The notes beneath the pieces were generated by a model. That model saw only the letters and a list, made by a program, of their open reading frames with translations. It searched no databases and was not told where the DNA came from. Shown in pieces: positions 1-6,482 of a stretch of 6,482 bases of DNA. Position numbers and translations under genes: made by a program. The DNA is taken from contig CAZTPJ010000125.1 of the NCBI GenBank assembly GCA_964614515.1, positions 1 to 6,482 of the forward strand. The letters run 5' to 3'. Each line of letters starts with the position of its first letter. Within the stretch, counting starts at the first letter, position 1. Origin of the DNA: CAZTPJ01 sp964614515 (lineage in GTDB: Bacteria; Planctomycetota; Phycisphaerae; Phycisphaerales; UBA1924).

Positions 1-230
<230 letters not shown>

Positions 231-505
231 GCACCAACCGGACGCCGCAATCCCTTCGAACCACACCGTCAAATCGGTACACCAACGTTTCGATCAATTA
301 ATCGCCTACTGCGCTCGCTTGCATTTTCGGTGCATGCTTCCCCCACGGCCACCGTCAGACGGCACATCACCGCCCGCCGACGCCCTGGGGGACTTCGTCT
401 TCTCTCGCCATGTTGTCAAAGATCCCGGCCGACTGAAGGATCAACCCGCAGTCGCCCACCGCACGCCGATCTGGCGCCGGCTCGCTCTCTCAAATTCTGG
501 AGCGT
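231..505 (-). other. Leader / spacer upstream of 23S rRNA
   Basis: This is the stretch between the inferred transcription start (about 505) and the 23S 5' end. No 16S 3' end (the anti-SD tail GGATCACCTCC) and no tRNA cloverleaf could be found in it. It contains a boxA-like element at 413-424 and an AT-rich patch around 291-300. A 13-nt inverted repeat, TTGGTCGCACCAA at 225-237, spans the predicted mature 5' end. By analogy with other rRNA leaders it should hold the 5' strand of the 23S processing stem, but the 3' partner is outside the window. Frames open on the plus strand here have no ribosome site or recognisable protein and are not called. Confidence 0.6.
413..424 (-). promoter_or_regulatory. 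boxA-like rRNA antitermination element
   Basis: On the minus strand the sequence is GATCTTTGACAA. Its core TCTTTGACA matches eight of nine bases of the boxA core TCTTTAACA, the Nus-factor binding site in rRNA leaders and spacers. It lies about 185 nt upstream of the 23S 5' end and downstream of the predicted promoter, which is where an antitermination element is expected. The embedded TTGACA could be read as a -35 box, but the hexamer 17 nt downstream (GAAGTC) is a poor -10, so boxA is preferred. Confidence 0.6.
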
Positions 506-511
506 GAGGGG

Positions 512-539
512 AGTCTAGGCGGGTAGGAACCAAGGTCAA
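512..539 (-). promoter_or_regulatory. Candidate sigma70-type promoter for the 23S unit
   Basis: The minus strand shows TTGACC (534-539, five of six consensus bases) and TAGACT (512-517, four of six) separated by 16 nt. The bases after the -10 are C-rich (CCCCTC). Such a GC-rich discriminator is typical of growth-rate-controlled and stringently controlled rRNA promoters. Predicted start is near 505. The site lies between the terminator of the upstream pilus-like operon and the 23S leader, so it would give the 23S gene its own transcription. This is prediction by eye, without transcript data. Confidence 0.55.
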
Positions 540-621
540 GCGCGCCAGAAGCGCGATCCCCACACATCCAACGCCTCCCCCAGCGCCCGCTCGGGATACC
601 GCTGGCCGTCAGCCCTCCCAC

Positions 622-651
622 ACAAGAAAACACCCCGCCGAAACGGGGTGT
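622..651 (-). terminator. Rho-independent terminator of the pilM-type operon
   Basis: On the minus strand, an 8-bp perfect stem (ACACCCCG pairing with CGGGGTGT, positions 630-637 and 644-651) closes a 6-nt loop, TTTCGG. It is followed directly by a T-rich run (TTTTCTT). It starts about 34 nt after the TAA stop of the last operon gene. The plus-strand side has no T-tract, so it acts in the minus direction only. It separates the protein operon from the rRNA promoter, which lies about 80 nt further downstream on the same strand. Confidence 0.88.
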
Positions 652-684
652 CGAACTCAACAGAAATCCTTCATGGGTCGCGAC

Positions 685-2745
685 TTAGCCGCCGCCCCCA
701 CCACCACCACCCCCACCACCACCGGGCGGACGCGGAGGCTCAGGCTCGGGCCTCGGTGTACGGCCCGGACCGGGGCCGGGCTGCACCGGTTCTGGCTCGG
801 GCACGGGCTGGCCTTGCGTCTCGCCTTGCTTGGCCGAGGCGCTCAGTCGCGAGTAGACCTCGGAGGAACGATCGATGTCCGGCTGTCGAACTTCCAGTTC
901 GCCATGGGCGTTGCGAAGGATCGCCTGGAACCGTGGCGCGGGCGGCGCGAGTCCTCGCCCGATGTTCGCACCCGGGACCGACGAGACGTCGAGCAGGATC
1001 ACGTCTGTGATGGCCGTGACTTCCTTCGCGGCCGGTCGAGCGCCGGGCGGGAGCGCGGGCGTCCCTTGACTTGGTGGCGGCGGCACTGTGCCGGGGGGGG
1101 GCGTTGGGGGCTGACCGGCGGGCGGGGATTCGACGGTGTCGAAGATCAGAAGGTTGTCGGGGAGTTGGGCCACCGCGCGGATGCGATCGCCGGGTTCGAG
1201 GCTGATGGAGCCTTTGCGCCAGAAACCGTAATAGAACGTGAAGACCTCGGCCGTGGCGCGTGGGCCGCCCATGAGGTTCGCGCCGCCGTCGGACGCGGTG
1301 GTGATGAAGAACTGCGATTCGGGATCGACGGTGATGGGCTCTGTCCAGGGGGAAGGCTCGCCGAGGATGATGCGAGTCTCGGCGAGTGGCTTGACGGACT
1401 CATGCAGGGCTGCGCCGCGTCCGAAGGCCGGGTTGTTGATGACGATGCGCATTCGATAGCGGTACGTCGCGCCGGGCTTGGCCGTGAGATCAAACGTCCA
1501 GAGTCGCACGGCCTCATCTTCGAGCAGCGGGGTCTGGGGCGGTGGTTCGAGTCCTGTGATGGCGCCGGGTTGACCTTCGCCTTCGGGATCGTGGCCCAAG
1601 GCCCGCAGTTGGGCGTCGACTTCGTCGATCTGGCCGTAGATGCGTTCGAGGGTTCTTCGCATGGTGCGTTCGGCGGCCGATTCACCTGTGTTGCGAGGGT
1701 CGGGCTGCGGAGTGCGCAGATCGCGTCCGCCTGGTCCGGGTTGTCGACCCGGACCCTGCTGACGCGGGCCCTGGCCGAGTCGTGCCTCGATGCGTGCGGC
1801 GTCGCGCTGGAGTTCCTGCCGACGCGCCAGGAGTGTTTCGGATTCTGATCGTGCGAGGCCGCGGGCACGGGCGGCCGCGGATTCGGTGGGCGGAACCCAT
1901 TCCGCGCCGGCGATTCGGGCATAAAAGGGCGGGCGGCGAACTTCCGAGGCTTGTCGCGACGCTTCGGCGACGACGACTTCCATGTCGCGCGTTCGCGTGA
2001 TGGACTCATCGATCATCGAGAGGATGCTGGTGCGGCCGGGGGGGAGTGGAAGTTCCACAAGGTTTGTCCACTCGCCGGAAGGGAGGAGTTCTTCGCGTTC
2101 AAGCCTGACGGCCAGAATCTCGACGAGTCCGCGCCACCAGCCTGGGTTGAGCGGGAGCAAGGGGCCTTGGCCGTCGGGGTCGCGATCGAGCGCTGCGAGG
2201 AGTTGCCGCGCGTTGTATGTCGCCTCGATGGTGACGGCGCGAACGTCGAAGGGTTGCTGTGCGGGAAGGAGCGCGGCCAGATCCGGCGAGGCCTGCGCCT
2301 CCCACGGATCGATGGTGCCGAGATAGACATCGGCGATGGGCTTGGCCGGGCCGGGGACGGTTGGCAGGACGATTCGGAGTCCTTCAGCGCCACCGACGTC
2401 GGCGCCGCCGGAGATTTCAACCACGGGCCAGTTGCCCGCGAGGCGCTTGGACGGCGCGACGGGCTGTTCGAGTGCGGCGATGAATCGCGGGAGCATGTCG
2501 AACTCGCGTCCTTCGGGAAGGTCGGGGTCGATGCGCGTCATGCGAGCATCGAGTTGCTCGGCGAGGCGTTCGGCGGGCTTGAACGCGTCGCGCGGCGCGA
2601 GTTTCTCCTGCGAACCTGGAAGTACGATCTGATTCGGCTGCGACAGGAACTGCATGGCAACCACGCCCAGGAAGATCAGCACGACCAGACCGAGCACAAG
2701 TTTCTCGACGTGGGCTTCAAACAGATTGACGCCTTTGAGTTTCAT
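685..2745 (-). CDS. Membrane-anchored periplasmic protein, third gene of pilus-like operon
   Basis: I do not recognise a characterised family with certainty. The 686-aa protein has a short cytoplasmic N-terminus (MKLKGVNLFEAHVEK), one membrane segment at about residues 15-34, and a large periplasmic part. That part has a beta-rich region at about 165-225, two charged helical or coiled stretches (about 290-325 and 360-383) split by a Gln/Pro/Gly linker, a second beta-rich domain (about 415-536, with TYRYRMRIVINNP), and a Pro-rich linker (about 541-572). A small domain (about 575-622) and a Pro/Glu tail ending in twelve glycines follow. The ATG at 2745 is preferred because GGAG lies 9 nt upstream; the ATG at 2760 gives 691 aa but has no ribosome site. 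It follows the 446-aa gene by 42 nt and is followed by the operon terminator. Position and topology suggest a structural partner of the PilMNO-like platform, possibly akin to the Amuc_1099-type proteins of PVC bacteria. That link is inferred. Confidence 0.88.
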   Translation of the reverse strand: MKLKGVNLFEAHVEKLVLGLVVLIFLGVVAMQFLSQPNQIVLPGSQEKLAPRDAFKPAERLAEQLDARMTRIDPDLPEGREFDMLPRFIAALEQPVAPSKRLAGNWPVVEISGGADVGGAEGLRIVLPTVPGPAKPIADVYLGTIDPWEAQASPDLAALLPAQQPFDVRAVTIEATYNARQLLAALDRDPDGQGPLLPLNPGWWRGLVEILAVRLEREELLPSGEWTNLVELPLPPGRTSILSMIDESITRTRDMEVVVAEASRQASEVRRPPFYARIAGAEWVPPTESAAARARGLARSESETLLARRQELQRDAARIEARLGQGPRQQGPGRQPGPGGRDLRTPQPDPRNTGESAAERTMRRTLERIYGQIDEVDAQLRALGHDPEGEGQPGAITGLEPPPQTPLLEDEAVRLWTFDLTAKPGATYRYRMRIVINNPAFGRGAALHESVKPLAETRIILGEPSPWTEPITVDPESQFFITTASDGGANLMGGPRATAEVFTFYYGFWRKGSISLEPGDRIRAVAQLPDNLLIFDTVESPPAGQPPTPPPGTVPPPPSQGTPALPPGARPAAKEVTAITDVILLDVSSVPGANIGRGLAPPAPRFQAILRNAHGELEVRQPDIDRSSEVYSRLSASAKQGETQGQPVPEPEPVQPGPGPGRTPRPEPEPPRPPGGGGGGGGGGGG

Positions 2746-2754
2746 CGGTTCTTT

Positions 2755-2758
2755 CTCC
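2755..2758 (-). promoter_or_regulatory. Ribosome-binding site deciding the start at 2745
   Basis: On the minus strand GGAG, within GGAGAAAG, lies 9 nt before the ATG at 2745. It overlaps the upstream in-frame ATG at 2758-2760, which has no purine-rich sequence in front of it (the preceding bases are pyrimidine- and GC-rich). This favours the internal start, giving 686 aa. Confidence 0.55.
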
Positions 2759-2787
2759 ATCGCCGGTTCTGACGGCGAAGGTGGGGG

Positions 2788-4128
2788 TCATCGAAGGCCG
2801 GGGTCTTCAAACTCATCTTCGGGGGCTTGCGGCACGGCGAGAAGTTCCTTGACGCGGCTGGGCATGAACTGACTCGTCCAACTGCGCAGGTAGATCATCT
2901 CCAGTTCCATCTCGACACGCATCACCGGGTCCGGGCCGTAATAGAACCCTTGACCCAGGTCCGCCCACACATCAACTTCCGACAGATCAAGGTCGGTGAT
3001 GGAGATGAAGTTGGTGTTGGCCAGGGCATCGAGCAGCACGGGGAGCCGATCGATCGCGACGATGAGATACAGGTCCACACGGCGAACGTCGTACAGGTGG
3101 TTGAGCATGCCGCGGCCGGTCACGGACAGGAGGTGATCCGGCGGGATCAAGCCAGACTGGGCGTCGGCGATGGTCGTGATCTGAAGGTCCGGCGCGTACG
3201 TCGGAACGATGTTTTCGACCTGCAGGTTGATGATGCGCTTGACGATCGAGTCGGGCACGAGCGTCCGCGAGCCGCCCGCGTCGGTGTTGGCCGTTTCGAT
3301 GGCCTTGAGGACATCGGAGACGACCCAATAGTCAAACTGCCACGCGAAACATTGTTCGAGGCTCGGTGGCGTGGCGGGAATCTCGCGCGGGATCACGGGG
3401 CCGACCTTCGTCGTGCCGGTTCCGGACGTGCGCGGGAACGACATATCAATCGTCGCGTAGAACGAGCCTTGGTCGGCACGTCGGCGATACTCACCGATGC
3501 GCTGATCCACGAGTTTCTTCTCGATGACCTGCTCTTCCTCAGCGCTGATCTCCTCGCCCGTGCGGGCGCCGGCGCGAAGGCGGTCCTTCTCGCGCTGCTG
3601 GACATCGCGAAGCACGGCCGCGATCTGCTCGGCCGATGGCGGCCCGATGCCGCCGTAGTTTCGCAGGAGCGCTTCAAAGGCGGAAGGCTCTCCGCCGCGG
3701 GCGCCTGGGACGAGCATGCGCACGAACTGAAGGGTCCTGGCCTGAAGTTCGCCCGGCGGCGGTTCGGGCAGGAGACCTTCGAGCAAGGGTCGATGATCGG
3801 CCCTGTTGCGTTGCTCTGCGAGTTCGATGACCTTCTGACCCTGTTCGAGTTGCTGCGCCCGTCGAGCGCGGAACCATTCGGTGACGCGTTCGTTGGGGGC
3901 CTCGGTGCGGGCGATGGGTGTTTCGTTGGGTTCCATCGCGAGTTCGGTGTAAGCGACGTTGACCTTCAGTCTGGCCATGAAGTCCTGCGCCTTTTTCTCA
4001 CGCGCGGTGCGGATGTTCTTGTTCCAGGCCGAACTGCCGACCCATCCGCCCGCGAGCACCACGACCGCGATCAGCGAAAAGACAGGAATCCACAGATTCG
4101 CCTTGACCCATGCGAGGACTGGTTTCAC
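2788..4128 (-). CDS. PilO-like / Amuc_1100-like inner-membrane pilus protein
   Basis: The 446-aa protein has a short cytoplasmic N-terminus, a single membrane segment at about residues 12-31, and a charged helical region (about 36-110) likely to form a coiled coil. A second Glu/Arg-rich helical stretch (about 164-217) follows. After it comes a region with WQFDYWVVSDVLKAI (263-277), and then a C-terminal alpha/beta domain (about 338-417, including VDLYLIVAIDRLPVLLDALA) with the alternating strand-helix-strand pattern of a ferredoxin-like fold. Anchor, coil and ferredoxin-like end is the PilO plan, but PilO is usually about 200 aa, so this version is more than twice as long. It starts with GTG; the start overlaps the upstream TGA by four bases (GTGA), and AAGG lies just upstream, so translation is probably coupled. 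Next to a PilM-type gene, it resembles the Amuc_1100 pilus-like proteins of PVC bacteria. The family assignment is by architecture only. Confidence 0.85.
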   Translation of the reverse strand: MKPVLAWVKANLWIPVFSLIAVVVLAGGWVGSSAWNKNIRTAREKKAQDFMARLKVNVAYTELAMEPNETPIARTEAPNERVTEWFRARRAQQLEQGQKVIELAEQRNRADHRPLLEGLLPEPPPGELQARTLQFVRMLVPGARGGEPSAFEALLRNYGGIGPPSAEQIAAVLRDVQQREKDRLRAGARTGEEISAEEEQVIEKKLVDQRIGEYRRRADQGSFYATIDMSFPRTSGTGTTKVGPVIPREIPATPPSLEQCFAWQFDYWVVSDVLKAIETANTDAGGSRTLVPDSIVKRIINLQVENIVPTYAPDLQITTIADAQSGLIPPDHLLSVTGRGMLNHLYDVRRVDLYLIVAIDRLPVLLDALANTNFISITDLDLSEVDVWADLGQGFYYGPDPVMRVEMELEMIYLRSWTSQFMPSRVKELLAVPQAPEDEFEDPGLR

Positions 4129-6191
4129 AGTTCACCTTCCTTGTTCGGCTGAACGAGTTCGACGACCCACACGACCTCGAACTTGAACCTCGTGGTCTCG
4201 GGCGGAATCACATCACTGGTGGAAATCGGAAGCGGCGCGAGCGTCTCGAGGTCCTGCACACCGGGTTCGCTTCGACCGCCCGACTCCCCGCCACCGGTGA
4301 TCTGGCTTCCGCGCGGGGGCCTGCCTGGCGGCTGCTGCGGATTGCGCGGGTCCATCTGTCCGGGCCGCATTTCGCCCGGGCGCGGGGGTGGCGTGGGCGC
4401 TGTGCCCGTGCCGGTTGGCGCGGGCGTCGCTTCGGTGATTGTGGCCCGCAGGCCCTCGCGTCGCGCGATCACGCGCCATGAAGCGCGGTCGCCTTGTTCC
4501 TTGAGAATGCTGTACGGCACGCCCTCGCGCTTCGCATTGGCGACGAGCCATCGCTCGATGGTGTCGGAGATGAAAATTTGCGCATCGGGAACATCCGTGT
4601 CCACTTCGAGTTTGATCTCGATCCGCGGAATCTTGGTGTCGTCCCACTCGATGTCGCCGAGGTCGAATGCTTCAGCTCGGCGTCGCGCGGCCGGGTCTTC
4701 TTCGAGGGGCTGCGCAAGGGCCGTGCTCATGCCGCCTGGCCCGAGATAGTTGGTGATGAGTTTGCGCAGATAGAACGCGCGGGGCGGCTTGGTCTCGATG
4801 GGCAGCCGCGCCAGCGCTTCATCGGATGTCGCGAGCATCTGGGCCACATCATCGACGATGTGGGCGTAGATCTGGCGATCGGCGGTCAGCGAGAGCAGAT
4901 TCGCGGCCGTGTAGTCCGCCGCCGACGCGACGGTGACATCCTGCGCTGCGTTCTTGAGGGCCTCAGCGCGTGAGATGGTCTGCTGGATGCGCGGAGAGGG
5001 CGGGTTGGCTTCGACCTCCTGGCTGTCGAGGAACGGCCTGATGAACATGGCCGCGGCCGTGAGGGCTGCGATCGCGGCGGCAGCGCCGAACCACTTGGTC
5101 TTGCGGTTCCACATGGCCTGTCGCACGGCCGTGGTGGGCATGAGGTTGGCTTCGAGAGTTGCGAGTCCGAGTCCCTGGAGGGCGAGGCCGTAAGCCGGGG
5201 CGAGATTGACGGCGGCATCTTGAAACTCGCCCGCGCGTGGTCCTTCGACGGTGAGTCGCTTGAAGGATTCGAGTCGATAGACGTTGAGTTGGAGTTGCTG
5301 TTTGAGGAATCGGCGCATGCCGGGGAGTTTGAAGGTGGACCCCATGCCGACGAGGCGCGTGAGTTTGGCGTCGCGGTGCATGGACTTGTAATATTCGATG
5401 GACTTCTGCACTTCCTGGGCGAGGTCGCCGAAGACGGGCTTCATCTTCTGGAAGACGAGGCGCGCGTTGCGATCGGTTTCGGCCTCGCGCTTGAGTTTCT
5501 CGGCCTTGGGGTAACTCAGGCTGAACGCTTCGACGAGGGCCTCGGTGAAGTGATGCCCGCCGAGGAGGAACGTTCGCACCCAGACCCGGCCCTTTTCCGC
5601 GATGATCAGGTCAGTCGAGGTCGTCCCGATGTCCAGCAGGATCGTCCCCGGCGTTTCGACGGAGAACTCCATGTCATAGGCCATCGCGTTGTAGACGGCC
5701 ACGGGGCTGGGCGTGAGCACATCCGGCGTGAGGTTCACGTCGGCGTAGAGCGCAAGGCGCTCTTCGATCTGCGCCCGGCGCATGGCGAAGATGCCGACTT
5801 CGATCTCGGGCGAGTCGGGGCTGATGAACGTCTGGTAGTCCCATTCGACTTCTTCGAGCGGGAAGGGGATCTGCTGCTTGGCCTCGAACTTGACGATGCC
5901 GGGGACGCCGCGCGGCTCAACGGGGGGGAGTTTGGCGAATCGGGCGAGGGCCGCGTTGCCCGCGACGCTCACGACGATCTGGGCTCCGCTGAGGTCCACC
6001 TGGGCCGCCATCGCCCCCAGCGCGACGCGCATGGCGTCATCCTGGTCGATCTGCGGCGTTGAGAGCACCTTCTTGTGTTCGATGATGAAAAAGTCGACGA
6101 CGCGAACGCCATCCCCGGTGTTCTCGAGTTTGAGACCCTTGATGGCCCCGGACCCGATCTCGATGCCCCAGCAGACGTTTGATGACGGCAT
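4125..6191 (-). CDS. pilM: Type IV pilus assembly protein PilM fused to a PilN-like domain
   Basis: The 688-aa protein begins with a PilM-type actin-like ATPase domain (about residues 5-345). Visible motifs are the phosphate-1 loop GIEIGSGAIKGLKLE (9-23), the phosphate-2 loop LLDIGTTSTDL (185-195) and the adenosine motif VGMGSTFKLPG (281-291). FEAKQQIPFPLEE (102-114) is also typical of PilM. At 347-352 comes EANLMP, resembling the INLLP motif at the N-terminus of PilN that binds PilM. A basic stretch and a membrane segment (about 367-384) follow. The periplasmic part has a helical region and an alpha/beta domain (about 521-585), then a Pro/Gly-rich linker (about 589-645) and a last beta strand (668-680). 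Standalone PilM is about 350 aa, so this looks like a PilM-PilN fusion with the layout of GspL. PilM is a cytoplasmic ring-forming component of the T4P alignment complex. The start at 6191 is chosen for GAGGA 7 nt upstream; the longer frame from 6275 adds 28 unrelated residues. Confidence 0.93.
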   Translation of the reverse strand: MPSSNVCWGIEIGSGAIKGLKLENTGDGVRVVDFFIIEHKKVLSTPQIDQDDAMRVALGAMAAQVDLSGAQIVVSVAGNAALARFAKLPPVEPRGVPGIVKFEAKQQIPFPLEEVEWDYQTFISPDSPEIEVGIFAMRRAQIEERLALYADVNLTPDVLTPSPVAVYNAMAYDMEFSVETPGTILLDIGTTSTDLIIAEKGRVWVRTFLLGGHHFTEALVEAFSLSYPKAEKLKREAETDRNARLVFQKMKPVFGDLAQEVQKSIEYYKSMHRDAKLTRLVGMGSTFKLPGMRRFLKQQLQLNVYRLESFKRLTVEGPRAGEFQDAAVNLAPAYGLALQGLGLATLEANLMPTTAVRQAMWNRKTKWFGAAAAIAALTAAAMFIRPFLDSQEVEANPPSPRIQQTISRAEALKNAAQDVTVASAADYTAANLLSLTADRQIYAHIVDDVAQMLATSDEALARLPIETKPPRAFYLRKLITNYLGPGGMSTALAQPLEEDPAARRRAEAFDLGDIEWDDTKIPRIEIKLEVDTDVPDAQIFISDTIERWLVANAKREGVPYSILKEQGDRASWRVIARREGLRATITEATPAPTGTGTAPTPPPRPGEMRPGQMDPRNPQQPPGRPPRGSQITGGGESGGRSEPGVQDLETLAPLPISTSDVIPPETTRFKFEVVWVVELVQPNKEGEL

Positions 6192-6198
6192 GGACGAT

Positions 6199-6203
6199 TC
6201 CTC
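6199..6203 (-). promoter_or_regulatory. Shine-Dalgarno site that sets the pilM start
   Basis: GAGGA on the minus strand sits 7 nt before the ATG at 6191. The protein from that ATG begins directly with the conserved PilM start (MPSSNVCWGIEIGSG). The in-frame codon at 6275 would add 28 residues with no PilM similarity, and it lies upstream of the predicted -10 box. Confidence 0.75.
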
Positions 6204-6258
6204 GCAGTGATGCGTCCCGGCGGAAACCCGAAATCGGGCGTGGCGGGGCGCAAGGATG

Positions 6259-6267
6259 ATCGTAGCA
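6259..6267 (-). promoter_or_regulatory. Candidate extended -10 promoter for the pilM-type operon
   Basis: The minus strand reads TGCTACGAT: a TACGAT -10 hexamer (four of six consensus bases) preceded by the TGn extension. No good -35 is seen 16-18 nt upstream, which is tolerable for extended -10 promoters. It would start transcription near 6252 and give a leader of about 60 nt before the pilM ATG. The prediction is by eye only. Confidence 0.4.
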
Positions 6268-6384
6268 GATTTCACCCGACGCCGACACGAACCGTCGGCC
6301 CAACCTGCTTCGCAATGCTCGGATGGATTGTTCCCAAAGGCAAGCCGCGCAGGGCACAGGTTACAGGCCGGTGACAGAGGGTGC

Positions 6385-6463
6385 GGGTGGACCGCTTGGG
6401 TGGACCGCTCGCTCCGCGAGCGGTTCGCCTGGGTGGGCCGCTCGCTCCGCGAGCGGTCTCCTC
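6385..6463. repeat. Tandem palindromic repeats (REP-like hairpin pair)
   Basis: A unit of 33 nt beginning GGGTGGRCCGCT occurs at 6398-6430 and 6431-6463, and a truncated copy of its first 12 nt lies at 6385-6396. Each full unit contains a hairpin of the form CCGCTCGC-TCC-GCGAGCGG. At 6404-6424 the stem is 9 perfect base pairs with a 3-nt loop. At 6437-6457 the outer A-T pair is replaced by G-T, which still pairs as a wobble in RNA. There is no T-tract on either strand, so a rho-independent terminator is unlikely. The rest of 6276-6482 contains no gene that I can support. Confidence 0.8.
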
Positions 6464-6482
6464 AACTGCGTGGCGAAGGCAT

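Noticed and set aside
250..275. GGTTCGAA on the minus strand, resembling a tRNA T-loop
   Set aside because: The flanking bases do not form a 5-bp T-stem, and no acceptor, D or anticodon arm can be drawn around it.
391..419. TTGACA on the minus strand as a -35 box
   Set aside because: The hexamer at the right spacing (GAAGTC) is a poor -10. The context TCTTTGACA fits boxA better, and a better promoter pair lies upstream at 512-539.
673..1848. 391-codon open frame on the plus strand
   Set aside because: It lies wholly antisense to the third operon gene. It has atypical composition, no ribosome site and no recognisable motif. Long antisense frames are expected in GC-rich coding DNA.
2827..4152. 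441-codon open frame on the plus strand
   Set aside because: It is antisense to the PilO-like gene, which has a membrane anchor, coupled start and sensible domain plan. The plus-strand product is rich in His, Arg and Asp with no fold signature.
5220..6062. 280-codon open frame on the plus strand
   Set aside because: It is antisense to the PilM ATPase domain, whose motifs are unmistakable.
6192..6275. N-terminal extension of the PilM frame to 6275
   Set aside because: The added 28 residues do not resemble PilM, include the predicted promoter and leader, and lack the GAGGA site found before the ATG at 6191.
6404..6457. The paired hairpins as a transcription terminator or CRISPR array
   Set aside because: There is no T-tract on either strand, and the copies are adjacent with no unique spacers.

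Overview
This GC-rich window holds two transcription units, both read on the minus strand. The best guess for the source is a bacterium of the Planctomycetota or wider PVC group. That rests on three things: a 23S rRNA gene with no 16S gene in front of it, an inner-membrane pilus-like operon whose third product has no familiar counterpart outside that group, and long Pro/Gly-rich linkers in the proteins. The phylum is inferred and not shown by any marker gene in the window.

Layout from right to left, following transcription. Positions 6192-6482 are non-coding. They carry two tandem copies of a 21-nt palindrome (6404-6457) and a plausible extended -10 promoter (6259-6267). Three same-strand genes follow. 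The first (4125-6191, 688 aa) is an actin-like PilM ATPase fused to a transmembrane segment and a periplasmic PilN-like domain, an arrangement like GspL. The second (2788-4128, 446 aa, GTG start, 4-nt overlap with the first) has a PilO-like plan: one membrane anchor, a helical region and a C-terminal alpha/beta domain. The third (685-2745, 686 aa, or 691 aa from an upstream ATG) is a membrane-anchored periplasmic protein with beta-rich regions, Pro-rich linkers and a tail of twelve glycines. A hairpin with a T-tract (about 625-651) ends the operon.

Positions 231-622 hold no protein gene. They look like the promoter and leader of the rRNA unit: a -35/-10 pair at 534-539 and 512-517, a boxA-like antitermination element at 413-424, then the 5' end of 23S rRNA at about 230. 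The 23S gene runs off the left edge of the window. No 16S 3' end or tRNA was found between the terminator and the 23S gene, so the 23S appears to be transcribed independently of 16S.

The three proteins probably form the inner-membrane alignment platform of a type IV pilus-like or secretion-like machine: cytoplasmic actin-like PilM, joined to PilN, a PilO-like partner and a large periplasmic protein. The secretin (PilQ), the motor ATPases, PilC and the pilins are not in the window. The likely relatives are the PilM/Amuc_1100-type clusters known from PVC bacteria, an assignment made from architecture and memory and not from a database search.
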